54,527 nt of DNA, from assembly GCA_016235165.1 (NCBI GenBank), contig JACRLX010000030.1, positions 83,766-138,292 of the forward strand, given 5' to 3'. This document shows, piece by piece, positions 1 to 10,392 of this stretch. A model generated the notes under the pieces. That model saw nothing but the letters and a program-made list of their open reading frames with translations. It was not told the origin of the DNA and searched no databases. The first letter of the stretch is position 1. The number at the start of each line of letters is the position of its first letter. Both the position numbers and the translations under genes were made by a program. Source of the DNA: Rhodocyclales bacterium. GTDB lineage: Bacteria > Pseudomonadota > Gammaproteobacteria > Burkholderiales > Rhodocyclaceae.

Positions 1-1
1 G

Positions 2-754
2 CGCATGCTGAAGCCGGTCAAGCGGGTGATGATCGCCGGCGGCGGCAACATCGGCGCCCGCGTCGCCGCGACGCTGGAAGCCGACCACCAGGTCAAGGTG
101 GTGGAGCGCAACGCGGCGCGCGCCGAAACCGTCGCCGCGCGCCTGCAAAAAAGCCTGGTGCTGCATGGCGAGGCCACCGACGAGAACGTGCTGGCGCAGG
201 AGAACATCGACGAAATGGACATGTTCCTCGCCCTGACCAACGACGACGAGGACAACATCATGGCCGCCTCGCTGGCCAAGCGCCTTGGCTGCAAGCGTGT
301 GCTGGCGTTGATCAACCGCCGTGCCTATGCCGACATGGTGCAGGGCGGCCCGATCGACATCGGCCTCTCGCCGGCGCAGGTGTCGATCGGCTCGCTGCTG
401 ACCTTCTGCCGCCGCGGCGACGTGGCGCGGGTGCACAGCCTGCGTCGCGGCGCCGCCGAGGCGCTGGAACTGGTGGTGCATGGCGACCGCAACAGCAGCA
501 AGGTGGTCGGGCGGCGCATCGAGGAGCTGCCGGTGATCAAGGGTGCCCACATCGGCGCCATCGTGCGCGATACCGGGGATCTCGCCGTGGTCCAGCGCGA
601 GGGTTTCCTGATCGACGAAAGGCGAGCGCGGGTGATCATCCCGCACCATGACACGGTGATCGAGGAGAACGACCACGTGGTGGTGTTCTGCACCCGCAAG
701 CGCGAGGTAACCCAGGTCGAAAAGCTGTTCCAGGTCGGCTTCCAGTTTCTCTGA
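2..754 (+). CDS. trkA: Trk potassium uptake protein TrkA, C-terminal part
   Basis: Peripheral NAD(H)-binding regulatory subunit of the Trk K+ uptake system, acting on the cytoplasmic face of TrkH. The frame is open from the window edge, so the gene starts upstream; full TrkA proteins are about 458 residues and about 249 are visible. The visible part is the second TrkA_N/TrkA_C repeat: a Rossmann glycine motif (GGGNIG, residues 12-17 counted from the first visible ATG) followed by a C-terminal ligand-binding domain. The ATG at 5 is internal and not the true start. trkH follows after 7 bases, so the two are surely one operon. Confidence 0.93.
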   Translation, partial: RMLKPVKRVMIAGGGNIGARVAATLEADHQVKVVERNAARAETVAARLQKSLVLHGEATDENVLAQENIDEMDMFLALTNDDEDNIMAASLAKRLGCKRVLALINRRAYADMVQGGPIDIGLSPAQVSIGSLLTFCRRGDVARVHSLRRGAAEALELVVHGDRNSSKVVGRRIEELPVIKGAHIGAIVRDTGDLAVVQREGFLIDERRARVIIPHHDTVIEENDHVVVFCTRKREVTQVEKLFQVGFQFL

Positions 755-761
755 AGGCGCG

Positions 762-2216
762 ATGAAGCCCTACTACCCGGTAGTTCGGATTTTCGGCGTG
801 CTTTTGGCCGCCTTTGCCTTGACCATGGCTGTGCCTTGGGCATATTCCTACTTCATTCAGGACGGGGCGCAGTCGGCCTATGACGAAGCGTTTCTGGTGA
901 CTTTTCTCACCGGGCTCGGCCTGTGGTGGGCGGCGCGCCACGAAAAGCACGACCTCAAGGTGCGCGACGGCTTCCTGCTGGTGGTGATGGTCTGGTCGCT
1001 GCTGCCGGTGTTCGCCGGCCTGCCCTTGATCCTGCAACTGCATGTTTCCTTCACCGATGCCTATTTCGAGGCCATGTCGGGGCTGACCACCACCGGCGCC
1101 ACCGTGCTGTCCGGGCTTGACGGCCTGCCGCCGTCGATCAACCTCTGGCGCGGCATGCTGGTCTGGCTGGGCGGCATGGGCCTGATCGTGCTGGCGGTGG
1201 CGGTGCTGCCCCTGCTCGGCATCGGCGGCCGGCAGATGTTCAAGGCCGAAACGCCGGGACCGATGAAGGACTCCAGCCTGACGCCGCGCATGGCCGAAAC
1301 CGCCAAGGGCCTCTGGCTGGTCTACGGCGTGGTAACGGTGGCCTGCATCCTCTCGTTGCACTGGGCCGGCATGAGCTGGTTCGATGCCGTCATGCATTCC
1401 TTCACCACCATGGGACTCGGCGGCTTTTCCAGCCATGACGCGAGTTTCGGTCATTGGGACTCACCTCTGGTCGAAGGAGTGACGGTGGTATTCATGCTGA
1501 TTGCCGGGATGAACTTCGCCACCCTCTTCCTCGCCGTGCGCGGGCGCAGCCTGCGGCCTTACCTGTTCGATCCCGAGGCGCGCTATTTCCTCGGCGTGAC
1601 GCTGGCCAGCGTGTTCGGCATCGCGCTCTACCTGCACTGGCAGGAAACTTATCCCGCGTTCCTCACCGCTCTACGCCATTCCCTCTTTAATGTTGTCTCT
1701 ATCGCCACGACCACCGGTTTCGCCAGCGTCGATTACAACCTGTGGCCGATCTTCGCTCCGTTGTGGATGCTCTTCCTCTGCAGCTTCGCCACCAGCGCCG
1801 GATCGACGGGTGGCGGCATCAAGATGGTGCGTGCCATCATCCTCTACAAGCAGGTGTATCGCGAACTGCTGCGCGCCATGCACCCCAACGCGATCTGGCC
1901 GGTGCGGGTGGGCGGCGAGCCGGTGCCGCAGAACATCCTCACCGCCGTGCTCGCCTTCGGTTTTGCCTACATGTGCTTCCTGGTCGCGCTGACCCTGATA
2001 CTGACCTTTTCCGGCCTCGACATCCTGACCGCGTTCACCGCGGTCGTAGCCACGGTGAACAACACCGGCCCGGGGCTCAACCAGGTCGGGCCCTCGACCA
2101 CCTACGAAATCCTGAATGATTTCCAGACCTGGGTATGCAGCTTTGCCATGCTGCTCGGCCGCCTGGAGATCTTCACCTTGCTGGTGGTGCTGACGCCGGC
2201 CTTCTGGCGGCGCTGA
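762..2216 (+). CDS. trkH: Trk system potassium transporter TrkH
   Basis: Integral membrane K+ channel/transporter subunit of the Trk system. The 484-residue protein has the expected length and hydrophobic profile. All four selectivity-filter loops are recognisable: SGLTTTGAT, FTTMGLGGFSS, ATTTGFAS and NNTGPGLNQVG, each carrying the filter glycine. The start at 762 lies 7 bases after the trkA stop. Together with TrkA it forms the complete pair, so K+ uptake gated by NAD(H) or ATP binding is the likely role. Confidence 0.95.
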   Translation: MKPYYPVVRIFGVLLAAFALTMAVPWAYSYFIQDGAQSAYDEAFLVTFLTGLGLWWAARHEKHDLKVRDGFLLVVMVWSLLPVFAGLPLILQLHVSFTDAYFEAMSGLTTTGATVLSGLDGLPPSINLWRGMLVWLGGMGLIVLAVAVLPLLGIGGRQMFKAETPGPMKDSSLTPRMAETAKGLWLVYGVVTVACILSLHWAGMSWFDAVMHSFTTMGLGGFSSHDASFGHWDSPLVEGVTVVFMLIAGMNFATLFLAVRGRSLRPYLFDPEARYFLGVTLASVFGIALYLHWQETYPAFLTALRHSLFNVVSIATTTGFASVDYNLWPIFAPLWMLFLCSFATSAGSTGGGIKMVRAIILYKQVYRELLRAMHPNAIWPVRVGGEPVPQNILTAVLAFGFAYMCFLVALTLILTFSGLDILTAFTAVVATVNNTGPGLNQVGPSTTYEILNDFQTWVCSFAMLLGRLEIFTLLVVLTPAFWRR

Positions 2217-2263
2217 GCCGCTCTGAGCGATAATTGCGGCCTCATTCCGCAGGATCGCCCTTC

Positions 2264-3370
2264 ATGTCACCCACGGCCCGCCCCAAGAACGATACCTTCC
2301 TTCGCGCCCTGCTGCGCCAGTCCGTCGATTACACGCCGGTCTGGCTGATGCGCCAGGCCGGCCGCTACCTTCCGGAATACAACGAGACGCGGCGCCGCGC
2401 CGGCAGCTTCCTGCAACTGTGCAAGAACCCGCAACTGGCCTGCGAAGTGACCCTGCAACCGCTGTCGCGCTTCGAGCTGGATGCGGCCATCCTGTTTTCA
2501 GACATTCTCACCGTGCCCGACGCGATGGGCCTCGGCCTGTATTTCGCCGAAGGCGAGGGCCCCAGGTTCGAGCGCCCGCTGCGCGAGGAATGGGCGATCC
2601 GCGACCTCAGCGCGCCGGACCCCAATGTGCATCTGCGCTACGTGATGGATGCCGTGGCGGAAATCCGCCGCGCCCTGCACGGCTCGGTGCCGCTGATCGG
2701 TTTTTCCGGCAGCCCGTGGACCCTGGCCTGCTACATGGTCGAGGGCGGCTCGGGCTCGGCCACCGACTACCGCATGGTGAAGACCATGCTCTATGACCGG
2801 CCTGACTTGCTGCACCGCATCCTCGACGTGACCACCACAGCGGTGATCGACTACCTGAACGCCCAGATCGCCTCGGGTGCCCAGGCGGTGATGATTTTCG
2901 ACTCCTGGGGTGGCGTCATGTCGCATGCTGCCTACCGCGAGTTTTCGCTGGCCTACATGCAGCGCATTGTCGCCGGCCTGACCAAGGTCAGCGAGGGCGA
3001 ACGCGTGCCCAGCATCGTGTTCACCAAGGGCGGCGGGCAGTGGCTGGAAGCCATCGCCGACATCGGCTGCGACGCGGTGGGCCTGGACTGGACCACCGAT
3101 CTGGGCGAGGCCAGGCGGCGGGTCGGCGACCGTGTTGCGTTGCAGGGTAACTTTGATCCGATGGCGATGTTTGCCGCGCCCGACAAGGTGGCGGCCGAGG
3201 CAAGGCGGGTGCTGGACAGCTATGCCGCCGATCCGGCCGAGGCCAGAAAAGCCGGCGGCCACGTCTTCAATCTCGGGCACGGCATCTCGCAATTTACCCC
3301 CCCGGACAACGTCAAAATTCTGGTTGACACGGTGCACAGCCACAGCCGGCGGGCTTCCGCGGCGGGCTGA
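2264..3370 (+). CDS. hemE: Uroporphyrinogen decarboxylase
   Basis: Cytoplasmic haem-pathway enzyme that decarboxylates uroporphyrinogen III to coproporphyrinogen III. It is 368 residues from the ATG at 2264, close to the family norm. The N-terminal signature [15 protein letters not shown] and the later [17 protein letters not shown] block are intact. The frame extends upstream to a TTG at 2234, but the extra ten residues do not look like the family N-terminus. A GATAAT -10-like hexamer lies at 2229-2234, so hemE probably has its own promoter after trkH. Confidence 0.96.
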   Translation: MSPTARPKNDTFLRALLRQSVDYTPVWLMRQAGRYLPEYNETRRRAGSFLQLCKNPQLACEVTLQPLSRFELDAAILFSDILTVPDAMGLGLYFAEGEGPRFERPLREEWAIRDLSAPDPNVHLRYVMDAVAEIRRALHGSVPLIGFSGSPWTLACYMVEGGSGSATDYRMVKTMLYDRPDLLHRILDVTTTAVIDYLNAQIASGAQAVMIFDSWGGVMSHAAYREFSLAYMQRIVAGLTKVSEGERVPSIVFTKGGGQWLEAIADIGCDAVGLDWTTDLGEARRRVGDRVALQGNFDPMAMFAAPDKVAAEARRVLDSYAADPAEARKAGGHVFNLGHGISQFTPPDNVKILVDTVHSHSRRASAAG

Positions 3371-3755
3371 AACGCGAAGTCGCCGCGGGCTGCGGATTGC
3401 CGGCCCTTACCTCGCGTAGAAGGCCGTCCGGCAAGGGCTCGCAAGGGGGCAAAAAATGGCGTGCGGCAGTTGACTTATTCACAGAAATCGCTAGCCCCCC
3501 GTAGTTACCGCAAAAACCTTGACACTTGCTGAATGAAATTTGTAACTCATTGGTTTTGCACGATAATTTTTTGCTCAAATATTGCACAGAGATGAAAATT
3601 GCTAGGCCGGACGGTAACTTAGGCGTTCGCCGTGGCGCTTACCCACAAAGTTATCCACAGATTTTGTGGGTAAGCGTATTTGTCTTTTTTACCAATAGCT
3701 TGAGCGCTTTTGGCAAGGTAATATCGAAGATTCTCCGGCAAACGTTTGAGCCGGC
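3371..3755 (+). other. AT-rich intergenic region with DnaA boxes (candidate replication-origin-like or DnaA-regulated region)
   Basis: No gene is supported in these 385 bases. Roughly 3520-3730 is strikingly AT-rich compared with the flanks. It holds a perfect DnaA box TTATCCACA (3651-3659), a TTATTCACA box (3475-3483) and two one-mismatch boxes TTACCCACA in opposite orientation (3639-3647 on plus, 3666-3674 on minus). The layout of an AT-rich stretch beside clustered boxes resembles a bacterial oriC, but dnaA is not in the window. Control of the downstream priA by DnaA is the simpler alternative. Confidence 0.5.
3636..3676. repeat. 14-bp perfect inverted repeat enclosing a consensus DnaA box
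   Basis: The arms cgcttacccacaaa (3636-3649) and tttgtgggtaagcg (3663-3676) are exact reverse complements. The 13-base centre contains TTATCCACA. Each arm includes a near-consensus DnaA box, so three boxes sit within 36 bases in +, +, - orientation. The repeat ends 79 bases before the priA start. Confidence 0.75.
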
Positions 3756-5789
<2,034 letters not shown>

Positions 5790-5918
5790 CTTTCCTCTGC
5801 GTGGTCGGCAGGGGGCGCATTGGAAATTGCGTTGGCCTTAACAAAACGACAAGGGGGGCGGGTGTCTGAAAAGGGCTGATTTTCATGAAGCGGGGTGATG
5901 TTTCCCGCATCATGAAAG

Positions 5919-7109
5919 TCAGCGACGGCGGTCGGCGAGGTACCAGAGCCAGCTCGCCAGCTGCAGGGCGAGCAGGCCGCCGAAGCTGATCTGGAAGGCC
6001 TCGCGCGGGGCCTGCCCGGCGGCGCGCAACGCATCGACGGCGGCACCGAAGCCCCACTGGATGCCAAAGGCGCCGACGAACACCATCAGGTTGAGCGCGG
6101 TATTCACGCGGCCCGCCAGTTCCGGGCCGTAGTTCGATTGCAACAACGCGTAGGCCAGGTTGCCGACCGAGAACACCAGTCCCAGCGCCAGCCACAGCGG
6201 CTCGCTTGGGCCGACGCCGAGCACGATCAGCAGCGTGGCCAGCAGGCCGAGGCCCATGCCGCCCGTCAGCAGGCGCTCGGGGCCGAGGCCGAGTTTCGCC
6301 ACCCGATTGACGCCGAAGGCGATGCCGAGGAATCCCGCCAGCATGCCGCCGGCCATCAGCAGCAGGTGGTGGGCCGCGACCTCCCGCGTCTGGCCGGAAA
6401 AATTCATCAGCCAGGGCACGGCCCACAGCCCCTGCAAGGCCATGAAGCCGCCGATGATCAGGGTCGACTGCGGCGCATAACGCCAGAAGGCGCGGCTGGC
6501 CAGCACGCCGGCCAGGCCGGCGACCTGCTGCCGCAGCGGCGCCGCCGTCGCGCCGGCGGCCTTTTCCGGGGTACTGAAGATGCCGGCGGCGACGGCGACC
6601 CCGGCGATTGCCAGGCCGGCGAACACGGCGCGCCAGCCGAAGGCGGGGATGGCCCAGGACAGCGGCGTCGAAGCGGTGAGCGCGCCCAGCCCGCCGGCGG
6701 CCATGATGGCAGCATTGAGCGAGGCCTGGCGTGCCAAGCCGAACCACTGGCCGAAGGCCTTGAACGAGGCCATCAGGCAGGCCGACACGCCCAGCCCGAT
6801 CAGCGCCCGCGCCACCGCCAACTGGGTCAGCGAGCCGCCCATGGCGAACAGTGCGCAGCCGGCGGCGGCAATCAGCAGCAAGGCGCTTTCGACACGGCGC
6901 GCGCCCCAGCGGTCGAGCGCCAGGCCCAGCGGCAGCTGCACGGCGCCGAAGGCGAGCAGGTAGGCGCTGGTCAGCAGGCCCAGGTCGGCGGCGGAAACGC
7001 CTAGCTCGCGCGTGAGTTCCGGCGCGATCACGGCATTCACGTTACGCAGGAAATAGGAGAAGTAATAGCCCGCCGCAAACGGCAAAAAGACGCGCAGCCA
7101 GAGCTTCAC
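5919..7109 (-). CDS. MFS transporter
   Basis: Inner-membrane major facilitator superfamily protein of 396 residues from a GTG at 7109. That GTG overlaps the TGA of the upstream MOSC gene (GTGA), implying translational coupling; a longer reading frame to 7310 would run deep into the MOSC gene and is not credible. About 12 hydrophobic segments are visible, with the helix 2-3 loop type LALDRWGARRVESALLL. The N-terminus (FLPFAAGYYFSYFLRNVNAVIAPEL) resembles the nitrate/sugar-phosphate-like MFS group, but the substrate cannot be assigned. Confidence 0.85.
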   Translation of the reverse strand: MKLWLRVFLPFAAGYYFSYFLRNVNAVIAPELTRELGVSAADLGLLTSAYLLAFGAVQLPLGLALDRWGARRVESALLLIAAAGCALFAMGGSLTQLAVARALIGLGVSACLMASFKAFGQWFGLARQASLNAAIMAAGGLGALTASTPLSWAIPAFGWRAVFAGLAIAGVAVAAGIFSTPEKAAGATAAPLRQQVAGLAGVLASRAFWRYAPQSTLIIGGFMALQGLWAVPWLMNFSGQTREVAAHHLLLMAGGMLAGFLGIAFGVNRVAKLGLGPERLLTGGMGLGLLATLLIVLGVGPSEPLWLALGLVFSVGNLAYALLQSNYGPELAGRVNTALNLMVFVGAFGIQWGFGAAVDALRAAGQAPREAFQISFGGLLALQLASWLWYLADRRR

Positions 7110-7783
7110 ACGGCGTCCTTGTTGTTTTGCAGCCATTCGATGCGGCCGCGGATCTTGCGTACCCAGTCGGGCGTCAGACCCGGCGCCGAGGCCAGCAGGT
7201 CGAGCAACTGCAATGAGGGGCGGGCGGCGCGCAGGCTGCGGTTGAAGCGGGCCAGGCTGACCGCGCCGGGCAGGCGCTCGACATGGGTCAGGGCATCGCC
7301 CGCGCTGCATTGCCCTCCGGTGAGCACACGGAAATACCAGCCGGCGAGGCCGTGTTCGGCGACATGCGCGGCCACGCCCTCGACGCCGCAGCGGGCATCG
7401 ATCTTCCAGCAGGGTGTGCGTGGCTGGGCGATTTGCAGGCTGACGGTGCCGAGGGTGAAGATGTCGCCGATGCAGGCCGTGTCTTCGGTGATGCCACGCG
7501 TCGAAAGATTTTCTCCCAGGCCGCCGGGAACCAGATGGCGCGCCTCGGGAAAGGCCCGCGCCAGGGCTTCGTAATTTTCAAGCGGAAACAGATGCACGGC
7601 CTTTTCGGCGCCGCCGTGGACGCGCGGATCGGCGTGTTCGTCGCCTTCCAGCCCGTCGCGGCCGATGCGCGCCGGGCCGGCCAGCGGCTCCTTGGCGATG
7701 GCGCTGCCGCGGCTCTCGCCGGGTAGTCTGCCGATGCGGCCGGTGAAGATGCCGCTGACGATGACGGGGGCTATCAGTTCCAT
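7106..7783 (-). CDS. MOSC domain-containing protein (YiiM-like)
   Basis: 225 residues from the ATG at 7783. MOSC domains are found in molybdenum cofactor sulfurases and in YiiM/YcbX-type proteins that reduce N-hydroxylated bases with a Moco. Visible family motifs are GGLGENLSTRG and the conserved cysteine in QPRTPCWKIDARCG, the likely Moco ligand. The YiiM-type C-terminal region follows. The gene overlaps the ROK kinase stop by 10 bases and the MFS start by 4, so these three form one operon. A role in detoxifying N-hydroxylated compounds is family inference. Confidence 0.85.
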   Translation of the reverse strand: MELIAPVIVSGIFTGRIGRLPGESRGSAIAKEPLAGPARIGRDGLEGDEHADPRVHGGAEKAVHLFPLENYEALARAFPEARHLVPGGLGENLSTRGITEDTACIGDIFTLGTVSLQIAQPRTPCWKIDARCGVEGVAAHVAEHGLAGWYFRVLTGGQCSAGDALTHVERLPGAVSLARFNRSLRAARPSLQLLDLLASAPGLTPDWVRKIRGRIEWLQNNKDAV

Positions 7784-8670
7784 AGCCAGGCCGCGCCGCG
7801 CACGCCGGAAGAGTCGCCGTGGCGGTGCTTCAGCAGGCGCGTCGCCACGTGGTCGGAAAATACCTGCGCCCCCCACAGGCGCGGTACGTTCTCGTAAAGT
7901 CGGTCGATGTTGGACAGGCCACCGCCCAGCACGATGACATCGGGGTCGAGGATGTTGATGACCTGGGCCAGGGAGCGCGCCAGGCGGGCTTCGTAGCGGC
8001 AGAGGCTGGCTGCGCAAGCGGGCTCGCCATCGATCGCGCGCCGTGAAATTTCATCGGGCTGAAAGTCGGCGCCGGTGACACGGCGATGATCGGCCGCCAA
8101 ACCCGGGCCGGAGAGGTAGAGCTCGATGCAGTCCCGGCGTCCGCAGTAGCAGGCAAGCGCGAGATGTTCACCGGGCATCGCGCCGGGCATTGGATTGTGC
8201 CCCCATTCGCCGGCGATGGCATTGGCGCCGCCCAGGGGCTTGCCGTCGACCACGATGCCGCCGCCGACGCCGGTGCCGAGGATCACGCCGAACACCACGG
8301 CGGCGCCGGTGCCGGCGCCATCGACGGCTTCCGAAAGGGCGAAGCAGTTGGCGTCGTTGGCGAGGCGCACTTCGCGCTGCAATACCGCTTGCAGGTCGCG
8401 CTTCAACGGCTTGCCGATCAGACAGGTCGAATTGGCGTTCTTGATCAGGCCGGTCAGGCGCGACTCGGCGCCCGGAATGCCCACGCCCACCGTGCCACGG
8501 GCGCCGACTTCCTGTTCGGCGCGCTCGACCAAGGCGGCCACGGCCATCACCGTGCCCAGGTAATCGCCCTGCGGCGTGGGGATGCGTTCGCGCAGCACAA
8601 TGGAATCATCGTCGCCGAAGCAGGCGATTTCGATTTTGCTGCCGCCAAGGTCGATTCCGGTTCTGAGCAT
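7774..8670 (-). CDS. ROK family sugar kinase (fructokinase / N-acetylglucosamine kinase type)
   Basis: 298 residues from the ATG at 8670; an alternative ATG at 8697 adds nine residues without similarity. ATP motif GIDLGGSKIE is at the N-terminus, LANDANCFALSEA holds the catalytic Asp, GTGVGGGIV follows, and a ROK zinc motif appears as CYCGRRDCIE. This pattern fits Mak fructokinase or NagK-like enzymes, phosphorylating a hexose in the cytoplasm. The exact sugar is not readable from sequence. First gene of the three-gene operon. Confidence 0.88.
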   Translation of the reverse strand: MLRTGIDLGGSKIEIACFGDDDSIVLRERIPTPQGDYLGTVMAVAALVERAEQEVGARGTVGVGIPGAESRLTGLIKNANSTCLIGKPLKRDLQAVLQREVRLANDANCFALSEAVDGAGTGAAVVFGVILGTGVGGGIVVDGKPLGGANAIAGEWGHNPMPGAMPGEHLALACYCGRRDCIELYLSGPGLAADHRRVTGADFQPDEISRRAIDGEPACAASLCRYEARLARSLAQVINILDPDVIVLGGGLSNIDRLYENVPRLWGAQVFSDHVATRLLKHRHGDSSGVRGAAWLWN

Positions 8671-8721
8671 GGTGCGGGAGTTTGCAAGAGCCGGCATGTT
8701 AGCGCGGCCCGGACTGAAGGC

Positions 8722-10392
8722 CTACTTCCCGCCGGCTACGCGAACCTGGTTGCGCCCCCTGTTCTTGGCGACATACAGGGCCTCGTCCGCCAGTCCGACC
8801 AGGGCGGCGGCGGAGTCGGCCGGATGGCCGGGAAGCCCGGCGACGCCGATGCTGGCCGTGACCTGGAGCCCATCCACCACCAGGGCGGCGATGCGCTGCC
8901 GGATCGCTTCCGCGAAACTCACGGCGGCGTCCTCGGCGACGCCGGGCATGACCACGATCAGTTCCTCGCCACCATAGCGGCAGGGAATCTGCGCCGGGGC
9001 CGAGAGTTCCAGCAGCACCTGGCCGATGGCGCCGAGCACGTGGTCGCCGCAGTCGTGGCCATGGGTGTCGTTGAATTTCTTGAAATGATCGACGTCGATC
9101 ATCGCCACCGAGACCGGCTGGCCGTAGCGTTTCCAGCGCTTGAATTCGGTCTCGATGACCTCGTCGAAATGGCGCCGGTTGTAGATTCCGGTCAGCGCGT
9201 CGGTGATCGATTGTTGTTCCAGGCGCGCCTCCAGGCGCTTTTCCTCGGTGATGTCGCGGATCAGTGCCGCCGAGCCGATCACCTCGCCAGCGCGTATGGT
9301 GGAGGCATGCACCGAGAGGATGCGGCCCTGCCAGTGCAGGATGCCGGACGAGTCCTTGCCCGCGCCATTTTCCAGTCGCGCCCGCATCCATTCGGGGTCG
9401 TCGAACAGTTCGAGAAAGCCATGCTCCGTGATTTCGCCGGCATCGCGGCCGACGATGGCCTCGGCGGCGCGATTCACCAGCACGATGCGCAGCGCGCCAT
9501 CGGTGACGACAATGCCGGTGCTGGCGCTGTGGATCACGGTATTCAGCTTGTTGCGCTCGTCGCGCAATTGCTCCCAGGTTTGCAGCAGCTTCAGGTTCAT
9601 GTGGTTGAAGGCCCGCGCCATGTCGCCGATTTCGTCACGGCGCGCGGCGTTCAGGCGCAGGGCATTGTCGCCGGCGGCGACGGCGTCCATGGCCCGCAGG
9701 ACCTCGGTCAGCTTGACCACCACGATGCGGTGGGTAAACCAGTAGATCAGCGCCACGATGCCGACCAGCGCCGTGGCGATCACCAGCACCGCCAGACGCC
9801 AGGTCTGTGCCACGTTGCGGTCCACCTCCCGCATCGATACCGTGAAGCTGATCACGCCGCGCACTGCGTCGTCGCTGCCGTGGCACTTGTGGCAGGGGGT
9901 GGCGTTATTGACCGGGCTCATGACCGTGACCAGGCGCTCGCCGCCGGGCTGCACCCGGTACTGGAATACGCGCTGCCCATCGCGGCGCAGGCGTTCCAGT
10001 CCGGGATCGTCGGCGGCGACGATGCGCACCGGTTCGATGCTGCGCGGAATGAACTCGAATTCCGGATTGCGTTGCACGACGCGCTCGAAGGTCAGGTTGT
10101 CCACGAAGGCCTCGGTGCCGTCGGTGCGCAGGATCTTGCTGTCGATGATGCCGGGCACTTTTTCCAGGCGGCTCGCCAGGTCCGGCGCGACTTTCGAGTG
10201 CCCGCCCTGCATCAGGGCCGCCAGGCTCTCGGCGACGCTGTCGGCGACCGAGCCCAGCGCCGATTCGTTTTGCGCGATCGAGGCCGCCTCCTGGCGCATG
10301 GCGTAGGTCAGCGTAATGCCGAGGATGCCGAGGATGATGATGCCGCCGACCGACGCCAGCAGCCGATGGCCGATGTGGCGGAAGGCGATCAT
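8722..10392 (-). CDS. Membrane diguanylate cyclase with periplasmic haem-c sensor, HAMP and PAS domains
   Basis: 556 residues. Segment order: TM helix (about 8-30), periplasmic domain with a CxxCH haem-c motif (CHKCH, 167-171), second TM (about 200-220), HAMP, PAS (about 285-385) and GGDEF. The GGDEF signature reads GGEEL, so the last position departs from GG[DE]EF. No RxxD inhibitory site is seen just upstream. It likely makes c-di-GMP in response to periplasmic redox or ligand state at a covalently bound haem, as inferred from related haem-c sensor domains of chemoreceptors. The ATG overlaps the stop of the upstream paralogue (ATGA). Confidence 0.88.
   Translation of the reverse strand: MIAFRHIGHRLLASVGGIIILGILGITLTYAMRQEAASIAQNESALGSVADSVAESLAALMQGGHSKVAPDLASRLEKVPGIIDSKILRTDGTEAFVDNLTFERVVQRNPEFEFIPRSIEPVRIVAADDPGLERLRRDGQRVFQYRVQPGGERLVTVMSPVNNATPCHKCHGSDDAVRGVISFTVSMREVDRNVAQTWRLAVLVIATALVGIVALIYWFTHRIVVVKLTEVLRAMDAVAAGDNALRLNAARRDEIGDMARAFNHMNLKLLQTWEQLRDERNKLNTVIHSASTGIVVTDGALRIVLVNRAAEAIVGRDAGEITEHGFLELFDDPEWMRARLENGAGKDSSGILHWQGRILSVHASTIRAGEVIGSAALIRDITEEKRLEARLEQQSITDALTGIYNRRHFDEVIETEFKRWKRYGQPVSVAMIDVDHFKKFNDTHGHDCGDHVLGAIGQVLLELSAPAQIPCRYGGEELIVVMPGVAEDAAVSFAEAIRQRIAALVVDGLQVTASIGVAGLPGHPADSAAALVGLADEALYVAKNRGRNQVRVAGGK

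Noticed and set aside
2234-2263. TTG start for hemE
   Set aside because: The ten extra residues are unlike the family N-terminus and overlap the -10-like element; ATG 2264 fits better.
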